Positions 1 to 7,091 of a stretch of DNA of 37,692 bases are shown one piece after another. Numbering within the stretch: the first letter of the stretch is position 1; every line of letters starts with the position of its first letter. The notes under the pieces were generated by a model, which did not search any database, was not told the origin of the DNA, and saw only the letters and a list, made by a program, of their open reading frames with translations. Location of the stretch: the NCBI GenBank assembly GCA_903874275.1, contig CAIQRS010000033.1:1-37692 (forward strand), given 5' to 3'. The translations under genes were made by a program, and so were the position numbers. The DNA is from an uncultured Anaeromyxobacter sp. GTDB lineage: Bacteria > Myxococcota > Myxococcia > Myxococcales > Anaeromyxobacteraceae.

Positions 1-119
1 GGTGCGTTTTCGATTCGATGAACTGCTGATAGTCCATTAACCCCTCCTGTTTTATGGTTGACATCCGCGCACAATCTACTATAATAAAAAAACAATTGCA
101 ATAGAAAATATTTGTTGAC
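1..119. repeat. Terminal direct repeat, left copy (contig closure)
   Basis: Bases 1-119 are identical to 37574-37692. An exact repeat of this length at both ends of a contig usually means the assembly closed on itself, because 119 is a common assembler k-mer size, so the biological genome is a circle or a circularly permuted molecule of 37,573 bp. A true 119-bp terminal repeat cannot be excluded. Bases 1-37 on the minus strand are a second copy of the 5' end of the helicase gene (36234-37610), and the rest is the divergent promoter region. Confidence 0.95.
73..101 (-). promoter_or_regulatory. Leftward sigma70-like promoter for the helicase/methyltransferase operon
   Basis: On the minus strand, TTGCAA (96-101) is followed after 17 bases by TAGATT (78 to 73), about 36 bases upstream of the helicase start codon at 37610 (equivalent to 37). 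The surrounding DNA is a conspicuously AT-rich island in a GC-rich genome. The -10 word TAGATTGT also occurs at the rightward promoter in the opposite orientation, so the two promoters may be co-regulated. No transcription data are available. Confidence 0.55.
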
Positions 120-143
120 ATTGAAACACAGACAGACTAGATT
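115..143 (+). promoter_or_regulatory. Rightward sigma70-like promoter
   Basis: A perfect -35 hexamer TTGACA (115-120) is separated by 17 bases from TAGATT (138-143), followed by the ribosome-binding site AAGGAGG and the start codon at 165. It is the best promoter-like sequence in the window and precedes the whole rightward gene set. The -10 region TAGATTGT (138-145) is an inverted copy of ACAATCTA (71-78), which contains the -10 of the leftward promoter, suggesting a shared operator. Confidence 0.7.
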
Positions 144-164
144 GTTTTCCCAAGGAGGATCAAG

Positions 165-350
165 ATGAAAAAGCGACTTGAAAAAAAGGCCACGGGGACG
201 CGGGTGTTCGGGATGCCGCTCGGCGTCTCAACGATCAAGGCGATCAAGCAGCGGGCGCTGGACGAGGACCGCACGATGGCGAGCGTTTGCACCGAGGCAC
301 TGCTTGACTATCTGGCGAAGCCGACCGCCAGGGCGCAGCGGAGCGCGTGA
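165..350 (+). CDS. Small ribbon-helix-helix DNA-binding protein, probable transcriptional regulator
   Basis: This 61-residue protein has a basic N-terminus (residues 1-10), a short strand around TRVFGMPL, and two helices (about 22-34 and 37-50), ending in a pattern typical of Arc/CopG ribbon-helix-helix proteins (RTMASVCTEALLDYL). Such proteins bind palindromic operators as dimers. The start at 165 is fixed by AAGGAGG just upstream. It is the first gene behind the rightward promoter, and the inverted TAGATTGT words of the two divergent promoters are a natural candidate operator. The fold is inferred from the residue pattern alone; no specific family is recognised. Confidence 0.6.
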   Translation: MKKRLEKKATGTRVFGMPLGVSTIKAIKQRALDEDRTMASVCTEALLDYLAKPTARAQRSA

Positions 351-667
351 TGCACGCCACCGGCTGGACCCGTCTCACCTCTGGCCCCTTCGCCGCCCCT
401 CGTCGCCTCTACGACGGTCTCGACGCTCACGATCTGGCCCGCTGCCGCGACTGCGAGCGCCTGGGCGCGAAGGACGAGCTCGTGGAGAGCGTCTGCCCCG
501 AGTGCGTCCGCGACTCCGGGCGCCGCTGCTGCGATGGTTGTGGCCGCCTCCACCATTCTTCGATCTCCACAATAGAAAGAGAAATCGGGGTAACCGGGCG
601 GATTATGCAGTACGAATACTGCCCAGCCTGTGCTGCGGAAAACGCCCGTGAAAGAGCTTCCCAATGA
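350..667 (+). CDS. Cysteine-rich small protein, putative zinc-binding
   Basis: The ORF starts at ATG 350 (GTG 347 is directly in front) and overlaps the preceding stop codon. The 105-residue product has CRDC, CPEC, CCDGC and CPAC motifs, enough for one or two zinc sites of treble-clef or zinc-ribbon type. No family is recognised. It belongs to a series of small Cys-rich ORFs in the first 7 kb (also at 5879, 6196 and 6678), a common feature of phage early regions. Its function is unknown; nucleic-acid or protein binding is only a guess from the metal-binding pattern. Confidence 0.55.
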   Translation: MHATGWTRLTSGPFAAPRRLYDGLDAHDLARCRDCERLGAKDELVESVCPECVRDSGRRCCDGCGRLHHSSISTIEREIGVTGRIMQYEYCPACAAENARERASQ

Positions 668-770
668 AGAGCACGCACTTCCCGAGCAACGAGACTCTGC
701 AAAGCAATCTGGTGTGATCGAGATTGAGGCCGAGCGCGACCAGACGTTCACGAGTCCGTTGAAGTTTTGA
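648..770 (+). CDS. Small acidic hypothetical protein
   Basis: A GTG-initiated ORF of 40 codons overlaps the end of the Cys-rich gene by 20 bases and ends in TGATG, which supplies the ATG of the next open frame. The product is hydrophilic and rich in Glu (it begins MKELPNEEHALPEQ) and ends in FTSPLKF. The ribosome-binding site is weak (GCGGA about nine bases upstream). It is supported mainly by tight packing and natural-looking composition. A 17-codon ORF at 664-717 in another frame is the alternative. Confidence 0.35.
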   Translation: MKELPNEEHALPEQRDSAKQSGVIEIEAERDQTFTSPLKF

Positions 771-1030
771 TGGATGCAGCAGGGGACGGCCGAGCCCTAG
801 GAGGTGATCGCGTGGGAGCCAACGGGATTCAGGTGAACCGGGGGGTTGACCTGGCGCCGGTTGTGGACGCTCGCGGGATTGCCATCGGCGTTGAGGAAAC
901 GGGTGGTCCGGCATCCGCAGAGGGGGAGCGGCGTCGTACCCGCGAAGCCACCGGACAAACAAAAAGCCCCGAGCGAGTGCGAATCGCCCGAGGCCAGAAC
1001 CAAACCAGCACAAGAAGCATAGGAGGAATC
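771..1030 (+). other. Ambiguous leader of the HTH gene: open frame or intergenic
   Basis: The frame of the downstream HTH gene is open back to 767. A GTG at 812 is preceded by a very strong AGGAGGTGAT (799-808). If it is used, the HTH protein gains a 73-residue low-complexity N-terminal extension. The extension shows no domain and contains a hairpin with an adjoining A-run (966-994), which is more usual for non-coding DNA. A second strong site (AGGAGGAATC) precedes ATG 1031. I favour 1031 and treat this stretch as leader or a possible separate product. Confidence 0.4.
966..994 (-). terminator. Hairpin with T-run on the minus strand
   Basis: Arms 966-976 (GCCCCGAGCGA) and 984-994 (TCGCCCGAGGC) form 9 of 11 pairs around a 7-base loop, and the minus strand continues into TTTTTGTTTG. 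This matches a rho-independent terminator for leftward transcripts, although no minus-strand gene lies to its right in this region. It may block antisense transcription or serve as an RNA structure in the leader of the HTH gene. Confidence 0.4.
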
Positions 1031-1402
1031 ATGGGAGATTGCAACACCTGCCCGCTGTACCAAGCCGCCGAGAAGTTCGCGGCGACATCGTGCGCCAAGG
1101 GCAATCATCGCGAGTTCGCCACCCCTGTCGGGAGCGTGATCGCATCAAGGGCGGCTGAGTACCCGCCGAAAGGCATCGATCTCACGGCGTTGAGCGTCGC
1201 CGCCGGGTACGCAGACGACTACGTGGCGCGCATCTGCCGGGGCAAACTGACGCTTAACGCGCGCGCGGCGAAGCTGATCGGTGACGTTCTCGGGATCGAC
1301 CTGAGCGAGTACGTCGTGGCGAGCATGCGGGCGCCGCGCAAGCGGAAGGTGGCGCCGGACGCTCCGGGCCTGCCGGGGATCGGGGAAGGGGCGGCGGCAT
1401 GA
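1031..1402 (+). CDS. Helix-turn-helix DNA-binding protein
   Basis: The 123-residue product starts behind AGGAGGAATC. It carries an N-terminal CNTCPLYQ segment (possible metal or thiol motif), then about residues 45-85 read like a Cro/C1-type HTH: TALSVAAGYADDYVARICRG, then a third helix and GIDLSEYV. The C-terminus is basic (MRAPRKRKV) followed by a Pro/Gly tail. This suits a phage transcriptional regulator. An upstream in-frame GTG at 812 with an equally strong ribosome-binding site would make a longer form. The stop overlaps the next start (ATGA). The target operator is not known. Confidence 0.55.
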   Translation: MGDCNTCPLYQAAEKFAATSCAKGNHREFATPVGSVIASRAAEYPPKGIDLTALSVAAGYADDYVARICRGKLTLNARAAKLIGDVLGIDLSEYVVASMRAPRKRKVAPDAPGLPGIGEGAAA

Positions 1403-1746
1403 GCGGCACCTGCTCGGTCACCCCTGAGGTCTACGTCAAACGCAAGTCCGCGCCGGATCCGTACACCGCCCCGCTCTCGCGCCGCACCTGCAAGACGCTG
1501 CTCGAACTCATGATCGGCGCGGTTCTCGCGCTCTTCGTTATCCAGTTCGTGCGCGGGTTCGCCGCCGAGCATCACGCCGCCGTGGCCGGCCGGATCGCCG
1601 CGGAGGCCCGGGCGGACGCCGCCGAGAAGCAGCTCGCGGAAATGCTCAAGCACAGAGATCAGGGCGTGCTGCTGGCAAACATCGGCCCCGACCTTTCGGG
1701 GTATCAACTTAGATTGGTTCCACAACAATTCAAGGGGAGGAAATAG
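1399..1746 (+). CDS. Small single-pass membrane protein
   Basis: This 115-residue protein has a Cys-containing N-terminal segment of about 35 residues, one strongly hydrophobic helix at about residues 37-55 (LMIGAVLALFVIQFV), and an Ala/Arg/Glu-rich stretch likely to form a coiled coil (about 60-90). It is translationally coupled to the HTH gene by a 4-base overlap. The topology resembles phage inner-membrane accessory proteins, but the sequence identifies no family. Its position in the early module argues against a lysis role. Confidence 0.5.
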   Translation: MSGTCSVTPEVYVKRKSAPDPYTAPLSRRTCKTLLELMIGAVLALFVIQFVRGFAAEHHAAVAGRIAAEARADAAEKQLAEMLKHRDQGVLLANIGPDLSGYQLRLVPQQFKGRK

Positions 1747-1749
1747 GCC

Positions 1750-2781
1750 ATGGAAGCAGGAACAGCAGTAGCAGTCCGCGACACGGAGAGAACCGGCCTG
1801 ATGGCCTCGGCCGTCAGCCCCGGGCAGATCGTCGAGACGATCAAGCACGTTCACAGCCTGATCCGCGAGGCGATGACCGAGGGAATCGACGGCGACTACG
1901 CCGTGATCCCCGGGACGAAGAAGAAGACTTTGCTCAAGCCAGGAGCTGAGAAGCTCCTGCTCGCGTTCGGCTTGGCCGGCGTGGCGCGCGCTCCGCAGGT
2001 GACCGACCTGGGCAACAGCCACCGTGAGGTGATCGTCGAGACCGAAATCAAGAACCTGCGTACCGGCGAGACGCACGCTGTCGGCATCGGCTCGTGTTCG
2101 ACGCTCGAAAAGAAATACCGCTACCGCCCCGGGCCGGTGACGTTCACCGGAAAGCCCGTCCCGCAGCAGTACTGGACCGACCGCAGCCAGGATCTGCTCG
2201 GCGGACCCGGGTACTCGACGGCGAAGAACCCCGATACCGGATCGTGGGAGATCGTCATCAAGGGCAGCGAGGTCGAGAACCCCGACCCGGCAGACGGCTG
2301 GAACACCGTTATGAAGATGGCGAGCAAGCGCTCGATGATCGACGGGGTGCTCCGCGCCACGGCCTCCTCGGCGATGTTCACGCAGGACATGGAGGACACG
2401 CTCCCGGGCAACGGAACGGCCGCGGGAAACGGCGCCGGCAAGGCGAGCGCGGCGCGGCCGGCCGGCAACGCCACCAAGAGCACGGCCGCGGCCACCACGA
2501 ACGAGGCGCGCGGGACCATCGCGCAGGTCAGCGTGAAGCAGGGCAGCGGCAAGAAGGGGCCGTGGACCAAGTACGGCGTGCAGATCGCCGGCGAGTGGTA
2601 CGGGACATTCGACACCGGCCTCGGCGAGGATGCGGAGGTACTCAAGACCATGGGCTCCGAGGTCGTCGTCACATGGAAGCCCGACGGCGATTACCGCACG
2701 CTCACCGCGATCCGCTCGGCTGACATGGTCGATGACGCAGCCGCCACCCCGCACGAGCGCCAGCCTGGCGAGGAAGGGTGA
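1750..2781 (+). CDS. Conserved phage protein with C-terminal OB-like domain, probable DNA-metabolism role
   Basis: The start at 1750 follows GGAGG. The 343-residue product has an N-terminal domain with the pattern YAVIPGTKKKTLLKPGAEKL (about 57-76), which I recall from uncharacterised phage proteins encoded beside recombination nucleases. A Gly/Ala/Thr-rich linker follows (about 217-252). The last 80 residues are beta-rich (GTIAQVSVKQGSGKKGPWTK, then AGEWYGTFDTGLGEDAEVL), resembling an OB fold. Immediately downstream are a RecB/Cas4-like nuclease and an SMC-like ATPase, so a single-strand-binding or annealing accessory role is plausible. That role is inference from context; no catalytic motif is visible. 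Confidence 0.55.
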   Translation: MEAGTAVAVRDTERTGLMASAVSPGQIVETIKHVHSLIREAMTEGIDGDYAVIPGTKKKTLLKPGAEKLLLAFGLAGVARAPQVTDLGNSHREVIVETEIKNLRTGETHAVGIGSCSTLEKKYRYRPGPVTFTGKPVPQQYWTDRSQDLLGGPGYSTAKNPDTGSWEIVIKGSEVENPDPADGWNTVMKMASKRSMIDGVLRATASSAMFTQDMEDTLPGNGTAAGNGAGKASAARPAGNATKSTAAATTNEARGTIAQVSVKQGSGKKGPWTKYGVQIAGEWYGTFDTGLGEDAEVLKTMGSEVVVTWKPDGDYRTLTAIRSADMVDDAAATPHERQPGEEG

Positions 2782-2785
2782 GGCC

Positions 2786-3706
2786 ATGAAGATCACGAAC
2801 GTCCACAACCTGCCCGCCCCGCTCTTCGATGTGATCGCCAGCGATGAGTACCGCAAGAGCGGCCGCTTCTCCTCCTCCGAGCTGCCGAGCCCGCCGCAGA
2901 TGCGGGTGCTCAAGCTGCGTCACGATGATGAAATCGTGAAGGACGCCTCCGACTTCCTCTGGCTCATCCAAGGCAAGAGCATCCACAAGCTCCTCGAGGC
3001 CAGCTCCGGAACCAACGCCCCGACCGGCCCCGCGGCCCTCGATGACCTGCGCGAGAAGGAGCTGGTCTACGACCTCGGAGACGGCGTCGCCGTCAGCGGC
3101 ACCACCGACCTGTATAACGGCGGCGTGGTCGACTGGAAGGTCACGTCCGTCTGGTCGTTCCTGCTTGGCGGCCTCAAGCCCGAGTGGGAAGCGCAGCTCA
3201 ACACCTACGCCTGGCTCTGGCGCCGGCACGGGTACGAGACGCGCGACCTGGCCATCTACGCGATCCTGCGCGACTGGCAGAAGAGCAAATCCGGCGCCGG
3301 TGACAACTACCCGCCGATCCCGTTCATGCAGATCCCGGTACCGCTGTGGCCCGACCTGCAGGCCGAGGGCTACATCCGCAGCCGGGTCGCCGTGCACCTG
3401 GCGGCCGAGGAGTTGCCCGACGAGGCTCTGCCGCCATGCTCGCTCGAGGACCAGTGGGCCAAGGCGACCAGCTACGCCCTGAAGAAGCGCGGGCAGGTTC
3501 GGGCCGTGCGGGTGTTCGAGACTCGCGAGGCAGCAGACGCCTCGACGACGCCCGGAACCTACATCGAGGAGCGTCCCGGCAAGCGCACGCGGTGCGAGGA
3601 GTACTGCGACGCGCGCCCGTTCTGCCACCAGTTCCTGGCGGAGCATCCCGAGTTGGCCGAGCCGGTGCCCGACGCTGTCGGCTCGCAGACGGAGGCACCC
3701 TACTGA
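2786..3706 (+). CDS. PD-(D/E)XK nuclease, RecB/Cas4-like exonuclease
   Basis: The 306-residue protein shows the nuclease signature in order: a His-containing helix SIHKLLE (about 65-71), GTTDLY with Asp108, VVDWKVTS with Asp116 and Lys118, and QLNTYAWLW (Gln137, Tyr141). These are motifs I-III and the QxxxY motif of the RecB/Cas4 family, which degrades DNA from ends with divalent metal. The C-terminus has CEEYC then C (about 268-278), and an isolated Cys lies near 214; these could ligate an iron-sulfur cluster as in Cas4/AddB-type enzymes. The start at 2786 is preferred to upstream in-frame starts that lie within the previous gene. It probably acts with the ATPase that follows. Confidence 0.8.
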   Translation: MKITNVHNLPAPLFDVIASDEYRKSGRFSSSELPSPPQMRVLKLRHDDEIVKDASDFLWLIQGKSIHKLLEASSGTNAPTGPAALDDLREKELVYDLGDGVAVSGTTDLYNGGVVDWKVTSVWSFLLGGLKPEWEAQLNTYAWLWRRHGYETRDLAIYAILRDWQKSKSGAGDNYPPIPFMQIPVPLWPDLQAEGYIRSRVAVHLAAEELPDEALPPCSLEDQWAKATSYALKKRGQVRAVRVFETREAADASTTPGTYIEERPGKRTRCEEYCDARPFCHQFLAEHPELAEPVPDAVGSQTEAPY

Positions 3707-5007
3707 TGAAAATCATCCGACTTCAATCCGAGAACGTGAAGCGCCTGCGCGTCGTCGACATCACCCCCGACCCCGCCAGCCACGTCGTCACCATCGCCGG
3801 CCGCAACGGCGCCGGCAAGAGCAGCGTGCTCGATTCGATCGCCTACGCCCTGGGGGGCAACCGCGAGATCCCGCCCGAGGTGATCCGTCGCGGCGAGGAG
3901 CGCGCGCAGGTCATCCTCGAAACCGAAACCCTGATCATCACCCGCAAGTGGACCGGCAACGACAAGAGCACGCTGGCCGTGAAGTCGAAGGACGGGGCAA
4001 AGTACCCGAGCCCGCAGAAGATGCTCGACGAGCTGGTGGGCAAGCTCGCCTTCGACCCGGTCGCGTTCCTGCGGCTCAAGCCGAGCGAGCAGGCGGCGGC
4101 GCTGCGGGACCTAGTCGGGCTGGACTTCCGGGCGCACGACGACCGGCGTCTCGGGATCTTCGACGAGCGGGCCGACGTCAACCGCTCGCTCAACGCGCTG
4201 CGGGTGCTCGTCGAGGCCGCGCCGGCCATGGACGATGTGCCGGATGAGCCGGTGAGCACGAGCGAGCTGGTGCGCGTGCTCGAGGGCATGACGAACGAGA
4301 TCAGCCTGAACGCCCGTCGGCGCAGTGAGGTGAAGAACGCCGAGGCCCGGCTGGACTCGGCACGGCAGGGAGTCGAGAGGGTCGCGCAGAAGCTCGACGA
4401 CGCTCGGCGCGCGGTCGTGGCAGCCGAGACCGCCCTCGCGGCCGCCGAGTTGACGCGGGAGAGCTGCTCCGGCGCACTCGAGGAGATCCGCGCCGAGGTC
4501 GCCGCTCTCGCCGACCCCGATACCACCGACGTCAAGCATCAGCTCGAGCAGTCCGGCGCCGTCAACGAGCGCGTTCGGGCCAAGCGTGCCCTGCAGGCGC
4601 AGCGGCGGGAGTTGGACGAGACCAAGAAGAGCGCCGACGCCCTGAGCGCGAAGATCGCCGCCCTGGACGCCGACAAGGCCGGCCAGCTCGCCGCGGCCGC
4701 GTTCCCGGTGCCGGGGCTCGGCTTCGGCGCCGAGGGCGTGACGCTCAACGGCCTGCCCTTGGAGCAGGCCAGCAGCGCCGAGCGGCTGCGGGTGTCGGTC
4801 GCCATGGGGATCGCGGCGAATCCGACGATGCGCGTGCTTCTGGTGCGTGACGGGAGCCTGCTCGACGCGGACTCTCTGTCGCTGGTCGGGCAGATGGCCG
4901 AGGAGGCTGACGCGCAGGTGTGGCTGGAAGCCGTGTCCGACGGCTCGGGAGTCGGGGTGGTGATCGAAGACGGCCGTGTGCTCGACGGTGCGGAAGGGGT
5001 GGTGTGA
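3706..5007 (+). CDS. SMC/RecF-like AAA ATPase with coiled coil
   Basis: The 433-residue product begins with an ABC-type ATPase N-lobe: MKIIRLQSENVKRL and Walker A GRNGAGKSS (residues 32-40). The middle (about 195-330) is a Glu/Ala/Arg-rich coiled coil interrupted near 285. The C-lobe has a signature-like SSAERLRVSVA and a Walker B-like MRVLLVRDGSLLD, where the usual acidic pair is weakly conserved. Short SMC/SbcC/RecF-like ATPases next to RecB-like nucleases are common in phages and probably act in end processing or recombination. Start and previous stop overlap (TGATG), so the two are translationally coupled. Confidence 0.8.
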   Translation: MKIIRLQSENVKRLRVVDITPDPASHVVTIAGRNGAGKSSVLDSIAYALGGNREIPPEVIRRGEERAQVILETETLIITRKWTGNDKSTLAVKSKDGAKYPSPQKMLDELVGKLAFDPVAFLRLKPSEQAAALRDLVGLDFRAHDDRRLGIFDERADVNRSLNALRVLVEAAPAMDDVPDEPVSTSELVRVLEGMTNEISLNARRRSEVKNAEARLDSARQGVERVAQKLDDARRAVVAAETALAAAELTRESCSGALEEIRAEVAALADPDTTDVKHQLEQSGAVNERVRAKRALQAQRRELDETKKSADALSAKIAALDADKAGQLAAAAFPVPGLGFGAEGVTLNGLPLEQASSAERLRVSVAMGIAANPTMRVLLVRDGSLLDADSLSLVGQMAEEADAQVWLEAVSDGSGVGVVIEDGRVLDGAEGVV

Positions 5008-5879
5008 TGCAACGCGAAGACTGGCGCCAGATTTACGAGGAGGTCGAGCGCGAGGTGCACGGCCTGATCGTCGAGCAGCAGGGGCAGATCGAAAAGGCGT
5101 TCGCGCTCAACAACGGCAAGCTCGACGTGACGTTCAAGGTGACGCTCGAGGAGAAGGATTCGACGTTCGACGTGAGCGTGGATATCTCGTCCGTGAAGGA
5201 GAAGATCAAGAGCGGCGATTCCAAGCGGCTGATCCTCGGGCAGATCGACCTGCCGGGGTTCACGGCGAAGCAGGGACGGCCGATGACCGACGCGGATATT
5301 CGCCGGCCGCCGTTCGATGAGTCACGGATGCTCGGGGCCGGCTCTCCGCAGCTCGAGGCTGGGGAGCCGCTGCACATGGGGGCGGGGGAGGGCGCAGGCG
5401 GGCGTTCCTGCAAGACCTGCCGATTTGGCCTGATCGACGGCTGCGACAACAACGACGCCACGTTCGAGAACTGCAGTGCTCCGTCGTTCGACCTTTACGA
5501 GGAAGACCCTGGCGCCTTCGAGGCAGCCGAAGAACGGCGCGTCTCGGGGCGCAAGCGCACCCGCGGGGCAGCCTGCAATGTCGGCAGCCGCCAGCACTCC
5601 GACAGCCCGTTCTACTGCGGCGACGGCATGGAGTATTGCGACGTCGAGAACCGGCTGATGCGCGTCAAGGAGATGGGCCTCGAGAAGCTCCGCGCCGTGA
5701 TCGCGCTGCCGGGGTGTCAGAAGCAGGTCGTCAAGGCGGCCGAGCGGCGGCTGAAGAAGCTGGAGAAGGAGACCCGGAAGAACTGCGGATCGCGCGACGG
5801 GGAGTATGGGTGCGGGCTCGAGGAGAAGTCCTGCACCGAACCGTGCGCCTCGCGATCGCAGCGGGCGGCGGTGGCCTGA
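5007..5879 (+). CDS. Cysteine-rich hypothetical protein of the recombination cluster
   Basis: This 290-residue protein is coupled to the ATPase gene by TGATG. Residues 1-85 form an alpha/beta region of regular composition. From about residue 130 it is Cys-rich (CKTCRFG, C.NND..FENC, YCGDGMEYC, CGSRDGEYGCGLEEKSC), suggesting several zinc sites. A Lys/Arg helix (RRLKKLEKETRK) lies near the C-terminus. I recognise no family. Its position directly after the nuclease and ATPase genes suggests a DNA-processing accessory, but this is context only. Confidence 0.5.
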   Translation: MQREDWRQIYEEVEREVHGLIVEQQGQIEKAFALNNGKLDVTFKVTLEEKDSTFDVSVDISSVKEKIKSGDSKRLILGQIDLPGFTAKQGRPMTDADIRRPPFDESRMLGAGSPQLEAGEPLHMGAGEGAGGRSCKTCRFGLIDGCDNNDATFENCSAPSFDLYEEDPGAFEAAEERRVSGRKRTRGAACNVGSRQHSDSPFYCGDGMEYCDVENRLMRVKEMGLEKLRAVIALPGCQKQVVKAAERRLKKLEKETRKNCGSRDGEYGCGLEEKSCTEPCASRSQRAAVA

Positions 5880-6199
5880 TGCAACCATCGCTCAGAGACA
5901 TCGTGCAGCCGACTTCCTTTCCTGATCAGTCCGCGAAACCGAAGCGCCGGAAGAAGATCAGGGCCACGCCCGCGCCGATGGCCCGCTGTATGGAGTGCGG
6001 CCGGCACTTCCCACGCAAGCTTTTACTCCAGGGCAAGGCCACTGAGATGACCGGGAAGCCGACGGTATTCGTCTGTGGCGTCTGTGTCGCGGGTCGGCCC
6101 GCTCGAATCAAGGCGATGGGCCTGACGCCACCGAGGAGCAAGCGCCTGGCGATCAAGGCGAAGAGTTGCCGCACCTACAACCGGAAGATGCACCGATGA
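5879..6199 (+). CDS. Small zinc-finger protein
   Basis: The start at 5879 overlaps the previous stop. The 106-residue product is very basic (KPKRRKKIR, PPRSKRLAIKAKS) and contains CMEC about 28 residues before CGVC, which fits a four-Cys zinc site. The combination suggests a nucleic-acid-binding protein. No named family is recognised. Confidence 0.55.
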   Translation: MQPSLRDIVQPTSFPDQSAKPKRRKKIRATPAPMARCMECGRHFPRKLLLQGKATEMTGKPTVFVCGVCVAGRPARIKAMGLTPPRSKRLAIKAKSCRTYNRKMHR

Positions 6200-6402
6200 C
6201 CCGCGCCCACGCCGGACAACCACCCCTGATCCTCGCACCACGCGAGCACGACGCCAGTTACGCCCCGCGCTGGCGTTTCGCCTCGCCGCGGGTGAAGGGG
6301 TGCCCGTACCGCAGCGACTACGATCCGAAAGGGGCGCTGCGGCTTGTGGCGTGTCGTGACATCAAAGGCACGCTGGAGAGTTGCGTGGGGTGCCAGAGGT
6401 GA
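6196..6402 (+). CDS. Small hypothetical protein with C-terminal cysteines
   Basis: A 68-codon ORF begins at ATG 6196 inside the previous stop (ATGA). The product is rich in Arg and aromatics and ends in GCPYRSDYDP, VACRD and SCVGCQR, so four Cys residues could bind one metal ion. The evidence is tight coupling on both sides and natural composition. Its function is unknown. Confidence 0.45.
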   Translation: MTRAHAGQPPLILAPREHDASYAPRWRFASPRVKGCPYRSDYDPKGALRLVACRDIKGTLESCVGCQR

Positions 6403-6528
6403 CCACCTGCGCCTACTACCGCCACGAGTGCAAAGCCACCACCCGGGACCACTTTTCCATGTGCGGGAGCGCGAAATGCCCACCGAAAATCAACGACAAC
6501 CTGACGATTACCAAAGGAGACGCCACCA
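6399..6528 (+). other. Cys-rich coding-like segment without its own stop
   Basis: A GTG at 6399 overlaps the previous stop (GTGA) and opens a frame encoding a convincing Cys-rich stretch (TTCAYYRHECKATT, SMCGSAKCPP). The frame has no stop before it merges, in the same phase, with the gene starting at 6678. Over 6529-6678 it reads like an antisense-style shadow while another frame carries a better protein. Either this is a longer 227-residue protein (6399-7082) containing a nested gene, or the segment has lost its stop. Confidence 0.35.
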
Positions 6529-6678
6529 ATGCCCGACGAGAAAAAGCCCCGCCTCTCGATGGACTCAAACCTGCGCACGCTCGACAAGATCCTGAAGCTG
6601 TCCGAGACGCTGTCCGAGGACGATCTGACGTACCTGCTGGCCCGGGCGGACGCGATCCGGGCGGCGAAGGTGGCGTGA
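6529..6678 (+). CDS. Small helical protein, hidden 49-residue gene
   Basis: The ORF has a good ribosome-binding site (AAAGGAG nine bases upstream) and ends in TGATG, coupling to the next gene. The product is natural-looking and amphipathic: MPDEKKPRLSMDSN, then a Leu-rich helical hairpin (LRTLDKILKLSETLSEDDL). It is below usual length cut-offs. Two helices with heptad-like leucines suggest a small dimerising protein. Its function is unknown. Confidence 0.6.
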   Translation: MPDEKKPRLSMDSNLRTLDKILKLSETLSEDDLTYLLARADAIRAAKVA

Positions 6679-7082
6679 TGCCGAGCCCGACGAAGCCGAT
6701 CCCCGCGACCTGCCCGGAGTGCAAGCGCCCGGAGCAGATCCTCTACGCCTGCAAGTACCACTCGGAGGCGAAGACCTGCTCGAGATGCGCGGCGAAGTTC
6801 ACGGCCCGGACGAAGGCGGCAGAGAAGGCCGGGCAGCAGGGCGCCACGAAGGCCCATGACGCCGCTCCGGCCAAGAGCGCGGCCCCGACAAGGCCCCGGC
6901 TCCGATCGCCCAGCCACGGCCCGCGGCGGCCGCAAGCGCCCCCCGTCAAATCCCCGCCCGCCGTGGTCCCCCAAGGCCGCGCCGTGACGCTGGTCCTGAC
7001 CGTGTTCTCGGTCGCTGCGCTGCGCCAGGTGCTGGCACTGACGGAGTCGTTGCAGGGCGTGTCGGTGGGGCTTGAAGGGTAG
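6678..7082 (+). CDS. Small zinc-ribbon-like protein with disordered tail
   Basis: Starting at ATG 6678 (overlapping the preceding stop), the 134-residue product begins with CPECKRP and CSRCAAKF, a four-Cys zinc-ribbon pattern (about residues 12-45). A long Ala/Pro/Arg-rich stretch and a moderately hydrophobic C-terminus follow. In the second half no frame is clearly superior, so the exact C-terminus is uncertain. The gene lies just before the replication gene. Confidence 0.45.
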   Translation: MPSPTKPIPATCPECKRPEQILYACKYHSEAKTCSRCAAKFTARTKAAEKAGQQGATKAHDAAPAKSAAPTRPRLRSPSHGPRRPQAPPVKSPPAVVPQGRAVTLVLTVFSVAALRQVLALTESLQGVSVGLEG

Positions 7083-7091
7083 GGGAGATCG

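Noticed and set aside
1219-2913. Long minus-strand open frame of 564 codons
   Set aside because: It lies antisense to three well-supported genes, has the Arg/Gly/Leu/Val-rich composition of GC-rich shadow frames, and has no motif. The same holds for the long minus frames at 9312-10730, 11807-13456 and 22401-23867.
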